A stretch of DNA of 64,000 nucleotides from Bradyrhizobium canariense (GTDB taxonomy: Bacteria; Pseudomonadota; Alphaproteobacteria; Rhizobiales; Xanthobacteraceae). The notes under the pieces were generated by a model. It had not been told where the DNA came from. It saw only the letters and a program-made list of their open reading frames with translations, and did no database searches. Of this stretch, positions 50,460-59,955 are shown piece after piece. The DNA lies in the NCBI RefSeq assembly GCF_900105125.1, contig NZ_LT629750.1, positions 2,046,001-2,110,000 on the forward strand. Reading direction: 5' to 3'. The translations under genes and the position numbers were made by a program. Every line of letters begins with the position of its first letter. Position 1 is the stretch's first letter.

Positions 50460-51406
50460 TCTCAGACATCCTCGTGCAGGGCATTCAGATGGCGCTGGTG
50501 CTCCTGCTCGCCCCACTGCTGACCGGCTTCGTGCGCAAGATCAAGGCTCGGCTCCTGCGTCGCAGGGGAGCTTCAGTTTTTCAACCGTATCGCGATCTGT
50601 TGCGGTTGCTCCGCAAGGAGGTGGTGCTGGCCGACAACGCCTCCTGGCTGTTCCGGGTGACGCCCTATGTGACCTTTGCCGCGATCTGGGTCGCCGCCGC
50701 TTTGGTGCCGACTTTTGCTACCGGCCTGCTATTCAACTGGACCGCCGATCTGATTGCCATCGTCGCGCTGCTGGGAAGCGCTCGCTTCTTCCTGGCGCTC
50801 GCGGGGATGGATGTCGGAACCAGCTTCGGCGGCATCGGCTCGAGCCGCGAGGTCATGATCGCGGCGCTCGCGGAGCCGGCGATGCTCCTGATCGTGTTTT
50901 GCATGGCGCTGGTCGCCGGTTCAACGCAGCTTTCGACCGTGGCAAACTTCATGGCCTCGTCCTGGGTCGGGCTGCGGGTGTCGCTGGGAATGGCGGTAAT
51001 CGCGCTCATCATGGTGGCGCTCGCCGAGAACGCACGAATCCCGGTCGACAACCCGGCCACGCACCTGGAACTCACGATGGTGCATGAGGCGATGGTTCTC
51101 GAATATTCGGGCCGTCATCTTGCGATGATTGAATTTGGCGCGTTTCTCAAGCTGCTGCTCTATATCTCGCTGATCGCCTGCGTGTTCTTGCCTTGGAAGA
51201 TAGCGGTCTTCGGTACCGGACCTTTGTCATACGCCATCGGCGCCGGCGCCTACATTGTCAAGCTTGCGGTTGCCGGCTTTTTCTTGGCGCTGTTCGAGAC
51301 CGCTACGGCGAAAATGAGGGTGTTCCGTATCCCGCAATTTCTCGGCGCCGCGTTGATGCTCGGCCTGCTCGGGACGCTCCTCTTGTTCGTGTCGAGGAGT
51401 TTCTGA
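50450..51406 (+). CDS. hyfC: Ehr/hydrogenase-4-type membrane subunit HyfC (NuoH-like)
   Basis: 318 residues with about eight helices. KIKARLLRRRGASVFQPYRDLLRLLRKE is the NuoH/HycD cytoplasmic loop and ALAENARIPVDNPATHLELTMVHEAMVLEYSGRHLA is the strongly conserved quinone-site segment with its acidic residues. It anchors the peripheral subunits to the membrane arm. Its start lies inside the end of hyfB, and its stop overlaps the hyfE start by one base. Confidence 0.92.
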   Translation: MVVISDILVQGIQMALVLLLAPLLTGFVRKIKARLLRRRGASVFQPYRDLLRLLRKEVVLADNASWLFRVTPYVTFAAIWVAAALVPTFATGLLFNWTADLIAIVALLGSARFFLALAGMDVGTSFGGIGSSREVMIAALAEPAMLLIVFCMALVAGSTQLSTVANFMASSWVGLRVSLGMAVIALIMVALAENARIPVDNPATHLELTMVHEAMVLEYSGRHLAMIEFGAFLKLLLYISLIACVFLPWKIAVFGTGPLSYAIGAGAYIVKLAVAGFFLALFETATAKMRVFRIPQFLGAALMLGLLGTLLLFVSRSF

Positions 51407-52074
51407 TGCAGATGCACAGCCTCTCCTTCGACGTCTCGCATACGCTCGCAGGTGGGCTCGTCCTGATCAGCTTCATGATGCTGTACCAGGACCGGCTTTA
51501 TTCGCTGCTCAACGTGTTCGCACTGCATGCCCTGGTGCTCGCTCTTTCCGTCGCCTGGCAGGCCTTCGTCCAGGACGCGCCTCATCTTTACGTGACCGCG
51601 GCAATTGCACTTGTCTTCAAAGCGGTCGTGATCCCGGTGGCGCTGCACCGCATCGTCAAGCAGCTTGGGATCCACCGGGACATCGAGTCAGTCGTAGGTA
51701 TCGGCCCCACCATGCTGGCTGGGATGGGGCTGGTCGCCCTCTCGATGGTCCTGATGCTGCGGGTGACCCCGGAGGCCGACCCCTTGGCGCGCGAGGATCT
51801 GGCCTTTGCCTTGTCGGTCGTTCTGCTCGGACTGCTGGTCATGGTAACCCGCCGCAACGCCGTCAGCCAGGTCGTGGGATTCATGTCTCTTGAGAACGGC
51901 CTGGTGTTGGCGGCTACCGGCGCCAAGGGCATGCCGCTCGTCGTCGAGATCAGCGTGGCCTTCTCGATCCTGATCGCGTTCATCGTGATCGGCATCTTTC
52001 TGTTCCGAATCCGCGAACGCTTCGATTCCGTTGATATCTCCGCACTCGACGACTTCCGGGGCGAGCGGCGATGA
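51406..52074 (+). CDS. hyfE: Ehr/hydrogenase-4-type membrane subunit HyfE (NuoK-like)
   Basis: 222 residues from ATG 51406 (MQMHSLSFDVSHTLAGG); the frame is open upstream inside hyfC but that part is not coding. About six helices. AISLVFKAVVIPVAL-like and VVGFMSLENGLVLAATGAKGMPLVVE are HyfE/NuoK blocks, with the buried glutamates at ENG and VEI. It is coupled at both ends (TGATG with hyfC, ATGA with hyfF). Confidence 0.9.
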   Translation: MQMHSLSFDVSHTLAGGLVLISFMMLYQDRLYSLLNVFALHALVLALSVAWQAFVQDAPHLYVTAAIALVFKAVVIPVALHRIVKQLGIHRDIESVVGIGPTMLAGMGLVALSMVLMLRVTPEADPLAREDLAFALSVVLLGLLVMVTRRNAVSQVVGFMSLENGLVLAATGAKGMPLVVEISVAFSILIAFIVIGIFLFRIRERFDSVDISALDDFRGERR

Positions 52075-53522
52075 GTGTACCTTCCTTCGATCCCGTGGCG
52101 GCCATCCTGCTGATTCCGATCGGTGCGGCAGCTTTGCTGGCGGCGCTGCCGGGCTATTGGCTGACCGCCCGACTGAACGTTGTCGCGAGTTTGCTGACAT
52201 TCCTCTCGGCGCTTTCGTTGTTCGTGATCGAACGTCCACAGCCTGGGCCGTACGTGCTTGTCGATGATCTGAACATCGTCTTCATCGTACTCAATACCTT
52301 CGTCGGCTTCACAGCCAGCATCTTCAGCGCGAGCTATATCGCTCACGAACTCAAAACCGGCCGGTTGACGCCGGTATACCTGCGTTTCTACCACGCCATG
52401 TATCAGACCATGATGTTCGGCATGAACCTCGCCTTTGTGTCGAACAACATCGGTTTGATGTGGGTTGCGGTGGAAATCGCGACGCTGTCCACTGTGCTGA
52501 TGGTCGGCATCTATCGCACCCACGCCGCGCTCGAAGCGGCGTGGAAATATTTCATCCTCGGTAGCGTCGGAATAGCGTTCGCCCTGTTCGGCACGATCCT
52601 GGTCTACATGGCGGCGCGCCCGGTCGTGGGCGAAGGCCAGGATGGCATGATTTGGACGGTCCTGGTCGAACATGCTGGGAATTTCGACCCTGCCCTTCTC
52701 AATGTCGCTTTCGTATTCCTGTTTCTCGGATACGGGACAAAGGTCGGCCTCGCCCCGCTGCATGCCTGGCTGCCCGACGCACACGCCGAAGGCCCCACGC
52801 CGATATCAGCGGTGTTGTCGGGCCTGCTGCTGAACGTCGCGCTCTATGCGCTGTTGCGTTTCAAGATATTGCTCGCCGCCAATCCCGCGGCGATCGCTCC
52901 CGGCCCGCTGATGGTGACGATGGGCCTGGTTTCGCTCGTATTCGCGGCGTTCATGCTCTACCGTCGGCGCGACATCAAGCGTCTGTTTGCCTACTCTTCG
53001 ATCGAGCACATGGGTATCATCGTGTTTGCGTTCGGAATGGGCGGACCGCTCGCCAATTTTGCCGGGCTGTTGCACATGGTGATGCACAGCCTGACCAAGT
53101 CGGCGATCTTCTATTCCGTGGGCCATATCTCGCAGATCAAGGGCACGCAGAAGATCGCCAGCATCCGCGGCTTAACGGTCACTCATCCGGCGCTCGGCTG
53201 GGGTCTGGTGGTTGGCGTCGTTGCGATCGCGGGATTGCCGCCCCTCGGCATCTTCATGAGCGAGTTTCTCGTCGTGAGTTCGACCTTCGCGCGGCAACCC
53301 CTGCTCGCAATCGTGCTGGTCTTCGGGCTTTTGCTGGCCTTTGGCGCGTTGATGTTGCGCCTGACAAGCGTCGCGTTCGGCGACCCACGCGGCAGCACGG
53401 CGCCGGCCGAGGCATCCTATGTGCCGATGTTTGCCCATCTCTCACTGGTTTTGATCGCAGGAATCTATCTTCCCACGCCACTCGTCACCTGGTTCCAGCA
53501 TGTGGCTCACCTTCTTGGATAG
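52071..53522 (+). CDS. hyfF: Ehr/hydrogenase-4-type membrane subunit HyfF (antiporter-like)
   Basis: 483 residues with about 14 helices. MWVAVEIATLSTVLMVGIYRTHAALEAAWKYFILGSVGIAFALFG holds the TM5 glutamate. GTKVGLAPLHAWLPDAHAEGPTPISAVLSGLLLNVALYALLRF is the proton-channel core, and RRDIKRLFAYSSIEHMGIIVFAFG and HSLTKSAIFYSVGHI follow. A second antiporter-like subunit beside HyfB is the hallmark of the hydrogenase-4/Ehr type of membrane arm. Confidence 0.9.
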   Translation: MSVPSFDPVAAILLIPIGAAALLAALPGYWLTARLNVVASLLTFLSALSLFVIERPQPGPYVLVDDLNIVFIVLNTFVGFTASIFSASYIAHELKTGRLTPVYLRFYHAMYQTMMFGMNLAFVSNNIGLMWVAVEIATLSTVLMVGIYRTHAALEAAWKYFILGSVGIAFALFGTILVYMAARPVVGEGQDGMIWTVLVEHAGNFDPALLNVAFVFLFLGYGTKVGLAPLHAWLPDAHAEGPTPISAVLSGLLLNVALYALLRFKILLAANPAAIAPGPLMVTMGLVSLVFAAFMLYRRRDIKRLFAYSSIEHMGIIVFAFGMGGPLANFAGLLHMVMHSLTKSAIFYSVGHISQIKGTQKIASIRGLTVTHPALGWGLVVGVVAIAGLPPLGIFMSEFLVVSSTFARQPLLAIVLVFGLLLAFGALMLRLTSVAFGDPRGSTAPAEASYVPMFAHLSLVLIAGIYLPTPLVTWFQHVAHLLG

Positions 53523-53540
53523 TTAAGGGATTAAGAGGAA

Positions 53541-55052
53541 ATGCCATCGCTGATCGATCTCATGCTGGAGGGCCGTCGGGTCCAGCAACACAGCCCGTCG
53601 CCGCGGGCGGTAGTCGATCCGTCGGTATGGCTTTTTGCAGCAAGCGAGTTGACCCAGGGACGCTGGAGCCTGCTTGGCCTTTGGGGAGAATCCTTGACGG
53701 TACACATGGCGATCATGGATTCACGTACGGCGGAAATAGTTGTCATCAGTCTCGATTGTCCCGATCGCAGTTATCCATCGGTCGGTAAGCATCATCCGCC
53801 GGCGCTTCGATTGGAGCGCACCATCCACGATCTGTATGGACTGGCGGCGGAAGGCTCGCCTGATCCACGCCCCTGGCTTGATCACAACCGTTGGGGCACG
53901 CGTTTCCCGTTGGGAGATCGCACTGACGCGTTGTCGCAGCCGTCGCCCTATCGCTTCCTGCCGGCGAAAGGCGATGGTCTGCACCAGGTTGCGGTCGGCC
54001 CGGTGCATGCCGGCACTATTGAGCCTGGGCATTTCCGGTTTACCGCAAGCGGAGAGACCGTGGTCCGGTTGGAAGAGCAGCTAGGCTATACCCACAAGGG
54101 CATCGAGGGGCTCATGATCGGAGCCAGTCTGGAGCGGGCGGCCAAACTTGCCGGACGCGCGTCGGGCGACAGCACTGTCGCCTATGCTTTGGCATTTTCG
54201 CGGGCCGCCGAAGCGGCCCTGCAGCTTGTCGTACCTAACCGTGCGGTCTGGCTGCGCGCTCTGCTCGCCGAACTCGAGCGGCTCGCCAACCATCTCGGCG
54301 ACATTGGCGCAATCTGCAATGATGCTTCCTTCGCACTGATGCATGCTCATTGCAGCGTGTTGCGGGAGAGCGTCCTGCGTGCATCCGACACGGCATTCGG
54401 TCATCGATTAATGCGGGATATCATCGTACCTGGAGGCGTGACCCACGACCTGAACGATGACGGGGCGAAAATCATCCAGGCGACGCTGGCTAATATCCGC
54501 CTGCGCTTTCCTGCTCTGGTCGAGCTGTACGACAATACTGCGTCGCTACAGGATCGTACCGTCGATACCGGCGTGCTCAAACCTGCATTAGCCAAACAAT
54601 ATGCCGCCGGGGGATTCATAGGCCGCGCCTCAGGCCGATCCTTTGACGCGCGCCTGACCCTTGCTTATCCGCCTTATGAAAGCTTGCGCTTCGAGGTACC
54701 GGTCCTGAACGAAGGCGATGTCAACGCGCGCGTCTGGATCCGCGTGCGCGAGGTTGAGCAAAGCCTCTCTCTGATCGACCAGATATTGGACCGGCTTCCA
54801 GAGGGCTCGATGGGAACGCATGCGGCGCATCGGCGGGAGCCGCGCGAAGGTATGGCAATCGTCGAGGGATTTCGCGGCGACGTTCTGGCTTGGCTCCGCT
54901 TGAGGGATGGTCGGGTCGAACGATGCCACATACGCGACCCATCATGGTTTCAATGGCCGCTGCTTGAGGCCGCAATCGCGGGCAACATCGTCGCGGACTT
55001 CCCGCTCTGCAACAAGTCGTTCAACTGCTCCTACTCGGGCCACGATCTCTAG
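53541..55052 (+). CDS. hyfG: Ehr large subunit (HyfG/HycE/NuoCD-like) lacking nickel ligands
   Basis: 503 residues. The N-terminal 120 are NuoC-like (LERTIHDLYGLAAEG); the rest is NuoD/hydrogenase-large-like (HKGIEGLMIGASLERAAKLAGR, ELERLANHLGDIGAICND, VPGGVTHDL). At the nickel motif RxCGxC it reads RASGDS (206-211), and the C-terminal DPCxxC is replaced by DFPLCNKSFNCSYSGHDL, with only isolated Cys490 and Cys496. It therefore cannot hold a [NiFe] centre in the usual way. This matches the energy-converting-hydrogenase-related (Ehr) group known from comparative work. The electron donor and acceptor are unknown. Confidence 0.88.
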   Translation: MPSLIDLMLEGRRVQQHSPSPRAVVDPSVWLFAASELTQGRWSLLGLWGESLTVHMAIMDSRTAEIVVISLDCPDRSYPSVGKHHPPALRLERTIHDLYGLAAEGSPDPRPWLDHNRWGTRFPLGDRTDALSQPSPYRFLPAKGDGLHQVAVGPVHAGTIEPGHFRFTASGETVVRLEEQLGYTHKGIEGLMIGASLERAAKLAGRASGDSTVAYALAFSRAAEAALQLVVPNRAVWLRALLAELERLANHLGDIGAICNDASFALMHAHCSVLRESVLRASDTAFGHRLMRDIIVPGGVTHDLNDDGAKIIQATLANIRLRFPALVELYDNTASLQDRTVDTGVLKPALAKQYAAGGFIGRASGRSFDARLTLAYPPYESLRFEVPVLNEGDVNARVWIRVREVEQSLSLIDQILDRLPEGSMGTHAAHRREPREGMAIVEGFRGDVLAWLRLRDGRVERCHIRDPSWFQWPLLEAAIAGNIVADFPLCNKSFNCSYSGHDL

Positions 55053-55064
55053 GGACCGCACCAG

Positions 55065-55598
55065 ATGCGCAAGCTACTTTTCGACAGCCTGTTTCGCCGG
55101 CCATTCACCGAGCGGGCGCCATCTTTGGACGATGCCGCAATCACCGAGCTCGCAACAGCCGTCGGTCGGGTCGCGCGGCGGCGTCTCGGCAGAAGCCTTT
55201 CCATACGCGAGGTCGATGCCGGTTCGTGCAATGGATGCGAGCTCGAGATCCACGCGCTTAGCAATGCTTATTACGACGTTGAACGCTTCGGTATCCGGTT
55301 CGTTGCCTCACCGCGCCATGCCGATGTGCTGATGGTAACCGGGCCGGTCACGAAGAACATGCGCGATGCGTTAGAGCGCACCTATCATGCGGTCCCCGAT
55401 CCCAAATGGGTCGTCGCGATCGGAGATTGCGCTCGAGATGGCGGGTGTTTCGCCGGTAGCTACGCAGTGGTTGGAGGCGTCTCCGAAGTGGTCCCTGTCG
55501 ACCTCCACATCTCCGGCTGCCCCCCGACACCAACAGCAATGCTGCAGGGTCTTCTTGCGCTGCTAGAACGGGCGGACTCAAGCGCCGTTACGTCTTGA
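55065..55598 (+). CDS. hyfI: Ehr small subunit (HyfI/NuoB-like) with proximal cluster ligands
   Basis: 177 residues from ATG 55065, 12 bases after hyfG. The [4Fe-4S] ligands are intact: Cys55 and Cys58 in GSCNGCELE, Cys122 in IGDCARDGGC, and Cys152 in SGCPPTPTAML. So electrons can still reach the large subunit although its nickel site is lost. This is the last subunit of the complex. No HyfH/NuoI-like ferredoxin subunit, formate dehydrogenase or hydrogenase maturation gene follows. Confidence 0.9.
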   Translation: MRKLLFDSLFRRPFTERAPSLDDAAITELATAVGRVARRRLGRSLSIREVDAGSCNGCELEIHALSNAYYDVERFGIRFVASPRHADVLMVTGPVTKNMRDALERTYHAVPDPKWVVAIGDCARDGGCFAGSYAVVGGVSEVVPVDLHISGCPPTPTAMLQGLLALLERADSSAVTS

Positions 55599-56194
55599 AA
55601 CAGCTTCGATGTTGCGGTTATTCCAGCCGAGCGGGATCGCAGCGTTGATGCAGGGCATCGCAGTATTGTTGGCAACACTGCTAGGTCCTCTTACGCACAG
55701 CATAGATTTGAAAACTTAGAGATGGCTGGAGATGATCCGGCAATCTGGCCCCTAATTCCACTGCTACAACTGCTTTATCTTCTTACGGCTGTTGGAATGG
55801 CGACGACAAGGCACCGGTTCATTGATTTGACCGCTGCGCGTATCCCGGCGGATGAACCCTTCGGACCCTGATCGTGCCGCGGATATCCTGATGATTTCGT
55901 TGCGGTTCACGACGCCCACCGATCATATCGTTGGCAATGATGAGCGTTGGAGTGGCGAGATTCGGTGCGAATGCTCAAGCAGCGGCTCACGAACAATAGA
56001 CAATCATCGCGCCAGGCCGCAATTCAACTCACCTTGGCATACCTCAGTCGAACTCCGAGTGTTGATCGAGTGGCGAGGATAAATACGCCGCAGGCCCTCT
56101 CACACGCGGCTAGACTCAATTGCAATCATTAGTTATATATTTACTGACCATCTCTAATGATGTTTTATACATCGAAATTAACGGACTAAAACCA
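55599..56194. other. Stretch after the Ehr operon, one doubtful small gene
   Basis: About 600 bases between hyfI and the spermidine-synthase-like gene. Apart from the small frame at 55722-55871 I see no supported gene; longer frames near 55850-56130 have no recognisable content. The promoter for the methyltransferase-like gene and pckA should be in the right part, which is locally AT-rich (56120-56190). Confidence 0.4.
55722..55871 (+). CDS. Possible small single-helix membrane protein
   Basis: 49 codons from ATG 55722: MAGDDPAIWPLIPLLQLLYL, then LTAVGMATTRHRFIDL. It reads as one transmembrane helix followed by a basic tail. Its position after the Ehr subunits would suit a small accessory subunit. 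The ribosome site is weak (TTAGAG) and there is no family match, so this is tentative. Confidence 0.3.
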   Translation: MAGDDPAIWPLIPLLQLLYLLTAVGMATTRHRFIDLTAARIPADEPFGP

Positions 56195-56974
56195 GTGAAA
56201 ATCATTGGTCGCTATAAGGGAGCGCTAGACGAGATTGCGATCTGGGAATGCGAAAGAACCGGCGATCGTCTTTACCGCGAAGGAGAGATTTTCCAGAGCC
56301 AGAGCTCGGCGACCGGAGAGAGCCGGCTTCCCTACGTGAAAATGATGGAGGGGTTTTTAAACGATGCAAAGAGCGTCTTGGTTCTGGGCTGCGGAGGAGG
56401 AAATCTCGCAACGATGCTGACGCGTTCCGGCAAAGATGTGATTGTGGTCGATTGCAATCCGATCAGTTTCGACCTCGCACGGGAATTTTTCGGAATGCCA
56501 AAGGGCATTCCGTGCGTCATCGATGATTTCCAGCGCTATCTGACAGCCGAAAGGCGCCACTTCGACGGCATTGCGGTCGACGTCGGAGGACCGGGGTTCT
56601 GTTATGAGGAGCAGTTCAGTCCAGCTACCTGTCGTTCAATTGTGAACAGGCTGAATTCAGACGGACGCGTGATCTTGAATATGCTCGCTGGCAGCGATTG
56701 CGATGCAGCGCCCGATAAAATCGGTCGTGATTTGTCCGCCGATCGCCTGAGTGTATGGATCTTCGACCAGCCAAGCCTTTCCAATCGTAATGTATTGATT
56801 GCGGGGTTGTCTAAAACGCGACGAACCGCAAACAAACAGCAAATTTCGTCGCTTCGCCGCACGGACGGCGAGCGTTGGACGTTACGGCGTCCTCGCCACC
56901 CTTCCCATGCTGATCGACCGATCACCATCAACATCCACGGCGCTACTAACCGGCCACGCCACAGGGAGAACTGA
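56195..56974 (+). CDS. Spermidine-synthase-like methyltransferase-fold protein (copy 1)
   Basis: 259 residues from GTG 56195 ([18 protein letters not shown]), the start suggested by alignment to its paralogue at 61076; upstream codons (TTG 56120) are possible. The nucleotide-binding-type motif [37 protein letters not shown] and [13 protein letters not shown] belong to the spermidine synthase/SAM-methyltransferase fold. Polyamine-binding residues cannot be confirmed, so the true reaction is unknown. The C-terminal 60 residues diverge from copy 2. Its stop is one base before the pckA start, so the two are co-translated. Confidence 0.75.
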   Translation: MKIIGRYKGALDEIAIWECERTGDRLYREGEIFQSQSSATGESRLPYVKMMEGFLNDAKSVLVLGCGGGNLATMLTRSGKDVIVVDCNPISFDLAREFFGMPKGIPCVIDDFQRYLTAERRHFDGIAVDVGGPGFCYEEQFSPATCRSIVNRLNSDGRVILNMLAGSDCDAAPDKIGRDLSADRLSVWIFDQPSLSNRNVLIAGLSKTRRTANKQQISSLRRTDGERWTLRRPRHPSHADRPITINIHGATNRPRHREN

Positions 56975-56975
56975 G

Positions 56976-58574
56976 ATGTTCGAGCACGGCTTCAGGAATC
57001 CGGAGTGTGGAGCAGACAAGTTCGGCTTCAAGAAGCTAGATGCGATTTACTGGAATTTGCTCGAGCCCGAACTCTATGAATTCGCGCTCACCCGCGGTGA
57101 AGCCGAGCTCACATCCGGTGGTGCGCTTTGCGCCGAAACCGGCGCCCACACCGGCCGCAGCCCCAAGGATAAATACATTGTTTGCGACGATCTGACTGAT
57201 ACCACCGTTTGGTGGGACAACAACGGGAAAATGACCCCAGAGCAATTCCAGCTTCTGCATGACGACTTCATGGCGCATTCCGCAGGGAAGACCTTGTTTG
57301 CCCAAGATCTTCGTGCGGGCGCCGATCCGGAATATGGAATAACGACCCGCGTCTTCACGGAGCTCGCCTGGCACTCACTGTTCATCCGAACTCTGCTACT
57401 GCGGCCCGACCGCAGCGATCTTGCGACCTTCGCTCCGGAACTCACCATTTTCTGCGCTCCGACCTTCAAGGCGGATCCCAGGCGTCACGGGGTGCGCAGC
57501 GAGACCGTGATCGCCATCGATTTTTCGCGCAAGATCGTTTTGATCGGAGGCAGTTCGTATGCCGGTGAAATCAAAAAGGCGGTTTTCACCACGTTGAACT
57601 ATTTTCTTCCTGCTCGCGGCGTCATGCCCATGCATTGTTCCGCGAATGTCGGATCGCATGACGACGCGGCAGTATTTTTTGGACTGTCGGGTACGGGAAA
57701 AACTACCCTTTCCGCCGATCCGAAGCGCACGCTGGTCGGAGACGACGAGCACGGTTGGGGACCGCAGGGCATCTTCAACTTTGAGGGCGGATGTTATGCG
57801 AAGGCAATCAAGCTGAATGCCGAAGCGGAGCCAGCGATCTATGCAACGACGCAACGCTTCGGAACGGTGCTGGAAAACGTGGTATTTGATCCCCTTACAA
57901 GGGTGTGCGATTTCAACGATGGCTCAAAGACGGAAAATACACGCGCCGCGTATCCGCTGCATTTCATTCCCAACGCATCGAAGACTGGACGCGCGGGGCA
58001 CCCTCACAATCTCATCATGCTCACTGCCGACGCATTTGGCGTGATGCCACCGATCGCCAAATTGAACGCGGCGCAGGCGATGTTCCATTTTCTGTCCGGA
58101 TATACCGCCAAGGTGGCCGGAACCGAAAAGGGCGTGACGGATCCAGAGGCAACGTTTTCGACGTGCTTCGGCGCGCCGTTTATGCCTCGCCATCCTTCGG
58201 TCTATGGCAACTTGCTGCGCTCTCTTATTGCAAAGCACAATGTGAACTGCTGGTTGGTGAACACCGGCTGGACCGGCGGGAAATATGGCGTCGGGCAGAG
58301 GATGCCGATCAACGTGACCCGCACCCTTTTGACAGCTGCCCTTGACGGCACGCTTAACGACACGGAGTTCTATGTCGATCCTTATTTTGGATTTCGCGTG
58401 CCGGCGGCGGTAAGAGGTATCGACAGCCATATATTGAAACCGCGGGAGACCTGGAGCGACAAGCGGGCGTTCGACGTCACCGCAAACAAACTCGTACGGA
58501 TGTTTCAGGACAATTTTGCCAAATTCGAGGGGATCGTTGATCCGGACGTCCGGGCCGTCGCGTTGTCTGCGTAA
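56976..58574 (+). CDS. pckA: Phosphoenolpyruvate carboxykinase (ATP)
   Basis: 532 residues from ATG 56976 with GGGAGAACTGAG upstream; the longer frame runs inside the previous gene. [64 protein letters not shown] (kinase-1a loop), VGDDEHGW (metal and ATP site) and [15 protein letters not shown] are complete. It converts oxaloacetate and ATP to phosphoenolpyruvate, CO2 and ADP in gluconeogenesis. Its place behind an Ehr complex and a methyltransferase-like gene is unusual; a possible second core pckA elsewhere should be checked. Confidence 0.95.
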   Translation: MFEHGFRNPECGADKFGFKKLDAIYWNLLEPELYEFALTRGEAELTSGGALCAETGAHTGRSPKDKYIVCDDLTDTTVWWDNNGKMTPEQFQLLHDDFMAHSAGKTLFAQDLRAGADPEYGITTRVFTELAWHSLFIRTLLLRPDRSDLATFAPELTIFCAPTFKADPRRHGVRSETVIAIDFSRKIVLIGGSSYAGEIKKAVFTTLNYFLPARGVMPMHCSANVGSHDDAAVFFGLSGTGKTTLSADPKRTLVGDDEHGWGPQGIFNFEGGCYAKAIKLNAEAEPAIYATTQRFGTVLENVVFDPLTRVCDFNDGSKTENTRAAYPLHFIPNASKTGRAGHPHNLIMLTADAFGVMPPIAKLNAAQAMFHFLSGYTAKVAGTEKGVTDPEATFSTCFGAPFMPRHPSVYGNLLRSLIAKHNVNCWLVNTGWTGGKYGVGQRMPINVTRTLLTAALDGTLNDTEFYVDPYFGFRVPAAVRGIDSHILKPRETWSDKRAFDVTANKLVRMFQDNFAKFEGIVDPDVRAVALSA

Positions 58575-58678
58575 GCTTGGGGAAGAATGCTGAGCAACGG
58601 CTCGCCGAAGCAAGCAGTTCGGAGATGTCTATCCAGAGCGTTTGGCGGTTGAAAAACGCGGCACGAGGTGCATCGGAC

Positions 58679-59257
58679 ATGGCCGAGAGCAAGAGCCCGG
58701 ACTGTCAAGCTTCCCCCGGGTCGAATTCGCTCATCGCAGGCGCCAATCTACTTTTCTTTTGTCTTGAATTTGCATTGGCCGTCGAAATTCGATCCGTATC
58801 CCTGTTCGCAGACAGCATCGTCTTCCTCGAGGGTGCCGCTGTGAGCGTTTTGACTGCGCCCCGCTTAAATTGGGGTCTCCCGAGGCGCGAAGCATTTGGA
58901 CGTTTCGCAGTGACAATGATTCTCGTTCCGACATGTTTCATCTTTTGGATGATCGCGGCGAATTTCGACAACGCCGAGATTCCGTCCGCGGCCCCGCTGG
59001 CCGCCATTGGAGTCGTGCTGCTCCCAGTCAACATTGTTTACCTTGCAGTCTTGAACAGCCGGACGCCGACGGAGCCACATTTCGCTATCCGCAATCACGC
59101 GGTCACCAATGCGGCGATCATCGGCGCTGCGTTATTGACGTGGGGGTCCGGGACGATGTGGCCGGACGTCGTGGCCGGTCTCGGCATCCTTTATATGAAC
59201 GCGGACGCAGCCGAACATGTTTGGCTTGCGGCAACGCAGCCGCCGGCTGGCGTATGA
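58679..59257 (+). CDS. CDF-like cation transporter homologue, degenerate metal site
   Basis: 192 residues from ATG 58679 (MAESKSPDCQ; AGGTG eight bases upstream); in-frame starts at 58577 and 58625 are possible. About five or six helices. LFADSIVFLEGAAVSVLTAP corresponds to TM2 of cation diffusion facilitators, and IRNHAVTNAAIIGAALLTWGSGTMWPDVVAGLGILYM to TM5-6. The usual second Asp of TM2 (DxxxD) is E/G here, and N(D)xxxN is NHAVTN, so zinc transport is doubtful. The C-terminal cytoplasmic domain is missing. It starts 100 bases after pckA and may share its transcript. Confidence 0.65.
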   Translation: MAESKSPDCQASPGSNSLIAGANLLFFCLEFALAVEIRSVSLFADSIVFLEGAAVSVLTAPRLNWGLPRREAFGRFAVTMILVPTCFIFWMIAANFDNAEIPSAAPLAAIGVVLLPVNIVYLAVLNSRTPTEPHFAIRNHAVTNAAIIGAALLTWGSGTMWPDVVAGLGILYMNADAAEHVWLAATQPPAGV

Positions 59258-59322
59258 CCGATTGTAGCGGTCGAACGGCGCCTTGGATTAACGATCTCGG
59301 TTCCGCGAGAGCGCAGAGATAC

Positions 59323-59721
59323 CTACTCGTCGGCTCGCGGCCGAAGCCGGCCTTCGGATGCCTTGTGATGGTATTGCAGAGCGATGAGAAGGCTCTTGAG
59401 TCCTCTGAGCGGCCAAAGTGTCACTGCCAATATCAATGGCACCCACAGCGCCGCATGGACCCAGAACGGCGGCTGGTATTTGGCTTCGGTCACCAACGCC
59501 GCGCCGACTACGATCGCTCCGGCAATCATAATGACAAATATGGCGGGCCCGTCGCCAGCATCCGCAAAAGTGAAATCCTGGCCACACACCTCGCAACTTG
59601 GTCTCAGCGTCAAGAACCCGGTGAACAACTTTCCCTTGCCGCAGCGCGGGCAACGACACAAGAGACCCGACACGTAGGGTGACGGCGAAGTTTCAGCGGC
59701 GTGCTTGTCGTCAGCAGTCAT
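59323..59721 (-). CDS. DUF983 family zinc-ribbon membrane protein
   Basis: 132 residues. CRCPRCGKGKLFTGFL and CEVCGQDF form a zinc ribbon in the first 50 residues, followed by two transmembrane helices (AIFVIMIAGAIVVGAALV and ALWVPLILAVTLWPL). Conserved DUF983 layout, with no established function; some relatives are near cytochrome oxidase genes. It converges with the CDF-like gene. Confidence 0.85.
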   Translation of the reverse strand: MTADDKHAAETSPSPYVSGLLCRCPRCGKGKLFTGFLTLRPSCEVCGQDFTFADAGDGPAIFVIMIAGAIVVGAALVTEAKYQPPFWVHAALWVPLILAVTLWPLRGLKSLLIALQYHHKASEGRLRPRADE

Positions 59722-59955
59722 GACGTGGCCTTTGAAGCGATTTCGACCCAGCGCGGAAAATATCGTCTCACCTCAAGGCTTGCCGTGAGCAAATGCTCGC
59801 GCATGTCATTGGGCGCGTGGGCTGGATACTTTGACGAGCGTCGCGTCAACCTGGCTGTTGCCTCGGTTGAACTTTTACCCAAGTTGCCCGCGACAGTCCG
59901 GCAAAAAAGCGTCGAACTGTCCGCTCCGCTCAACTGACGCCGCCCGATCCTGCAT
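59722..59955. other. Intergenic stretch, no gene supported
   Basis: About 230 bases between the DUF983 start and the stop of the second HTH gene. Overlapping short frames only; it should contain the DUF983 promoter. Confidence 0.35.

Noticed and set aside
52652..53788. 378-codon plus-strand frame across hyfF and hyfG
   Set aside because: Shadow frame of two genes with strong family motifs.
53541..55598. Functional [NiFe] hydrogenase (hydrogenase-4 or formate hydrogenlyase)
   Set aside because: The nickel-binding cysteines are missing and no maturation genes are present, so the operon is called an Ehr complex.
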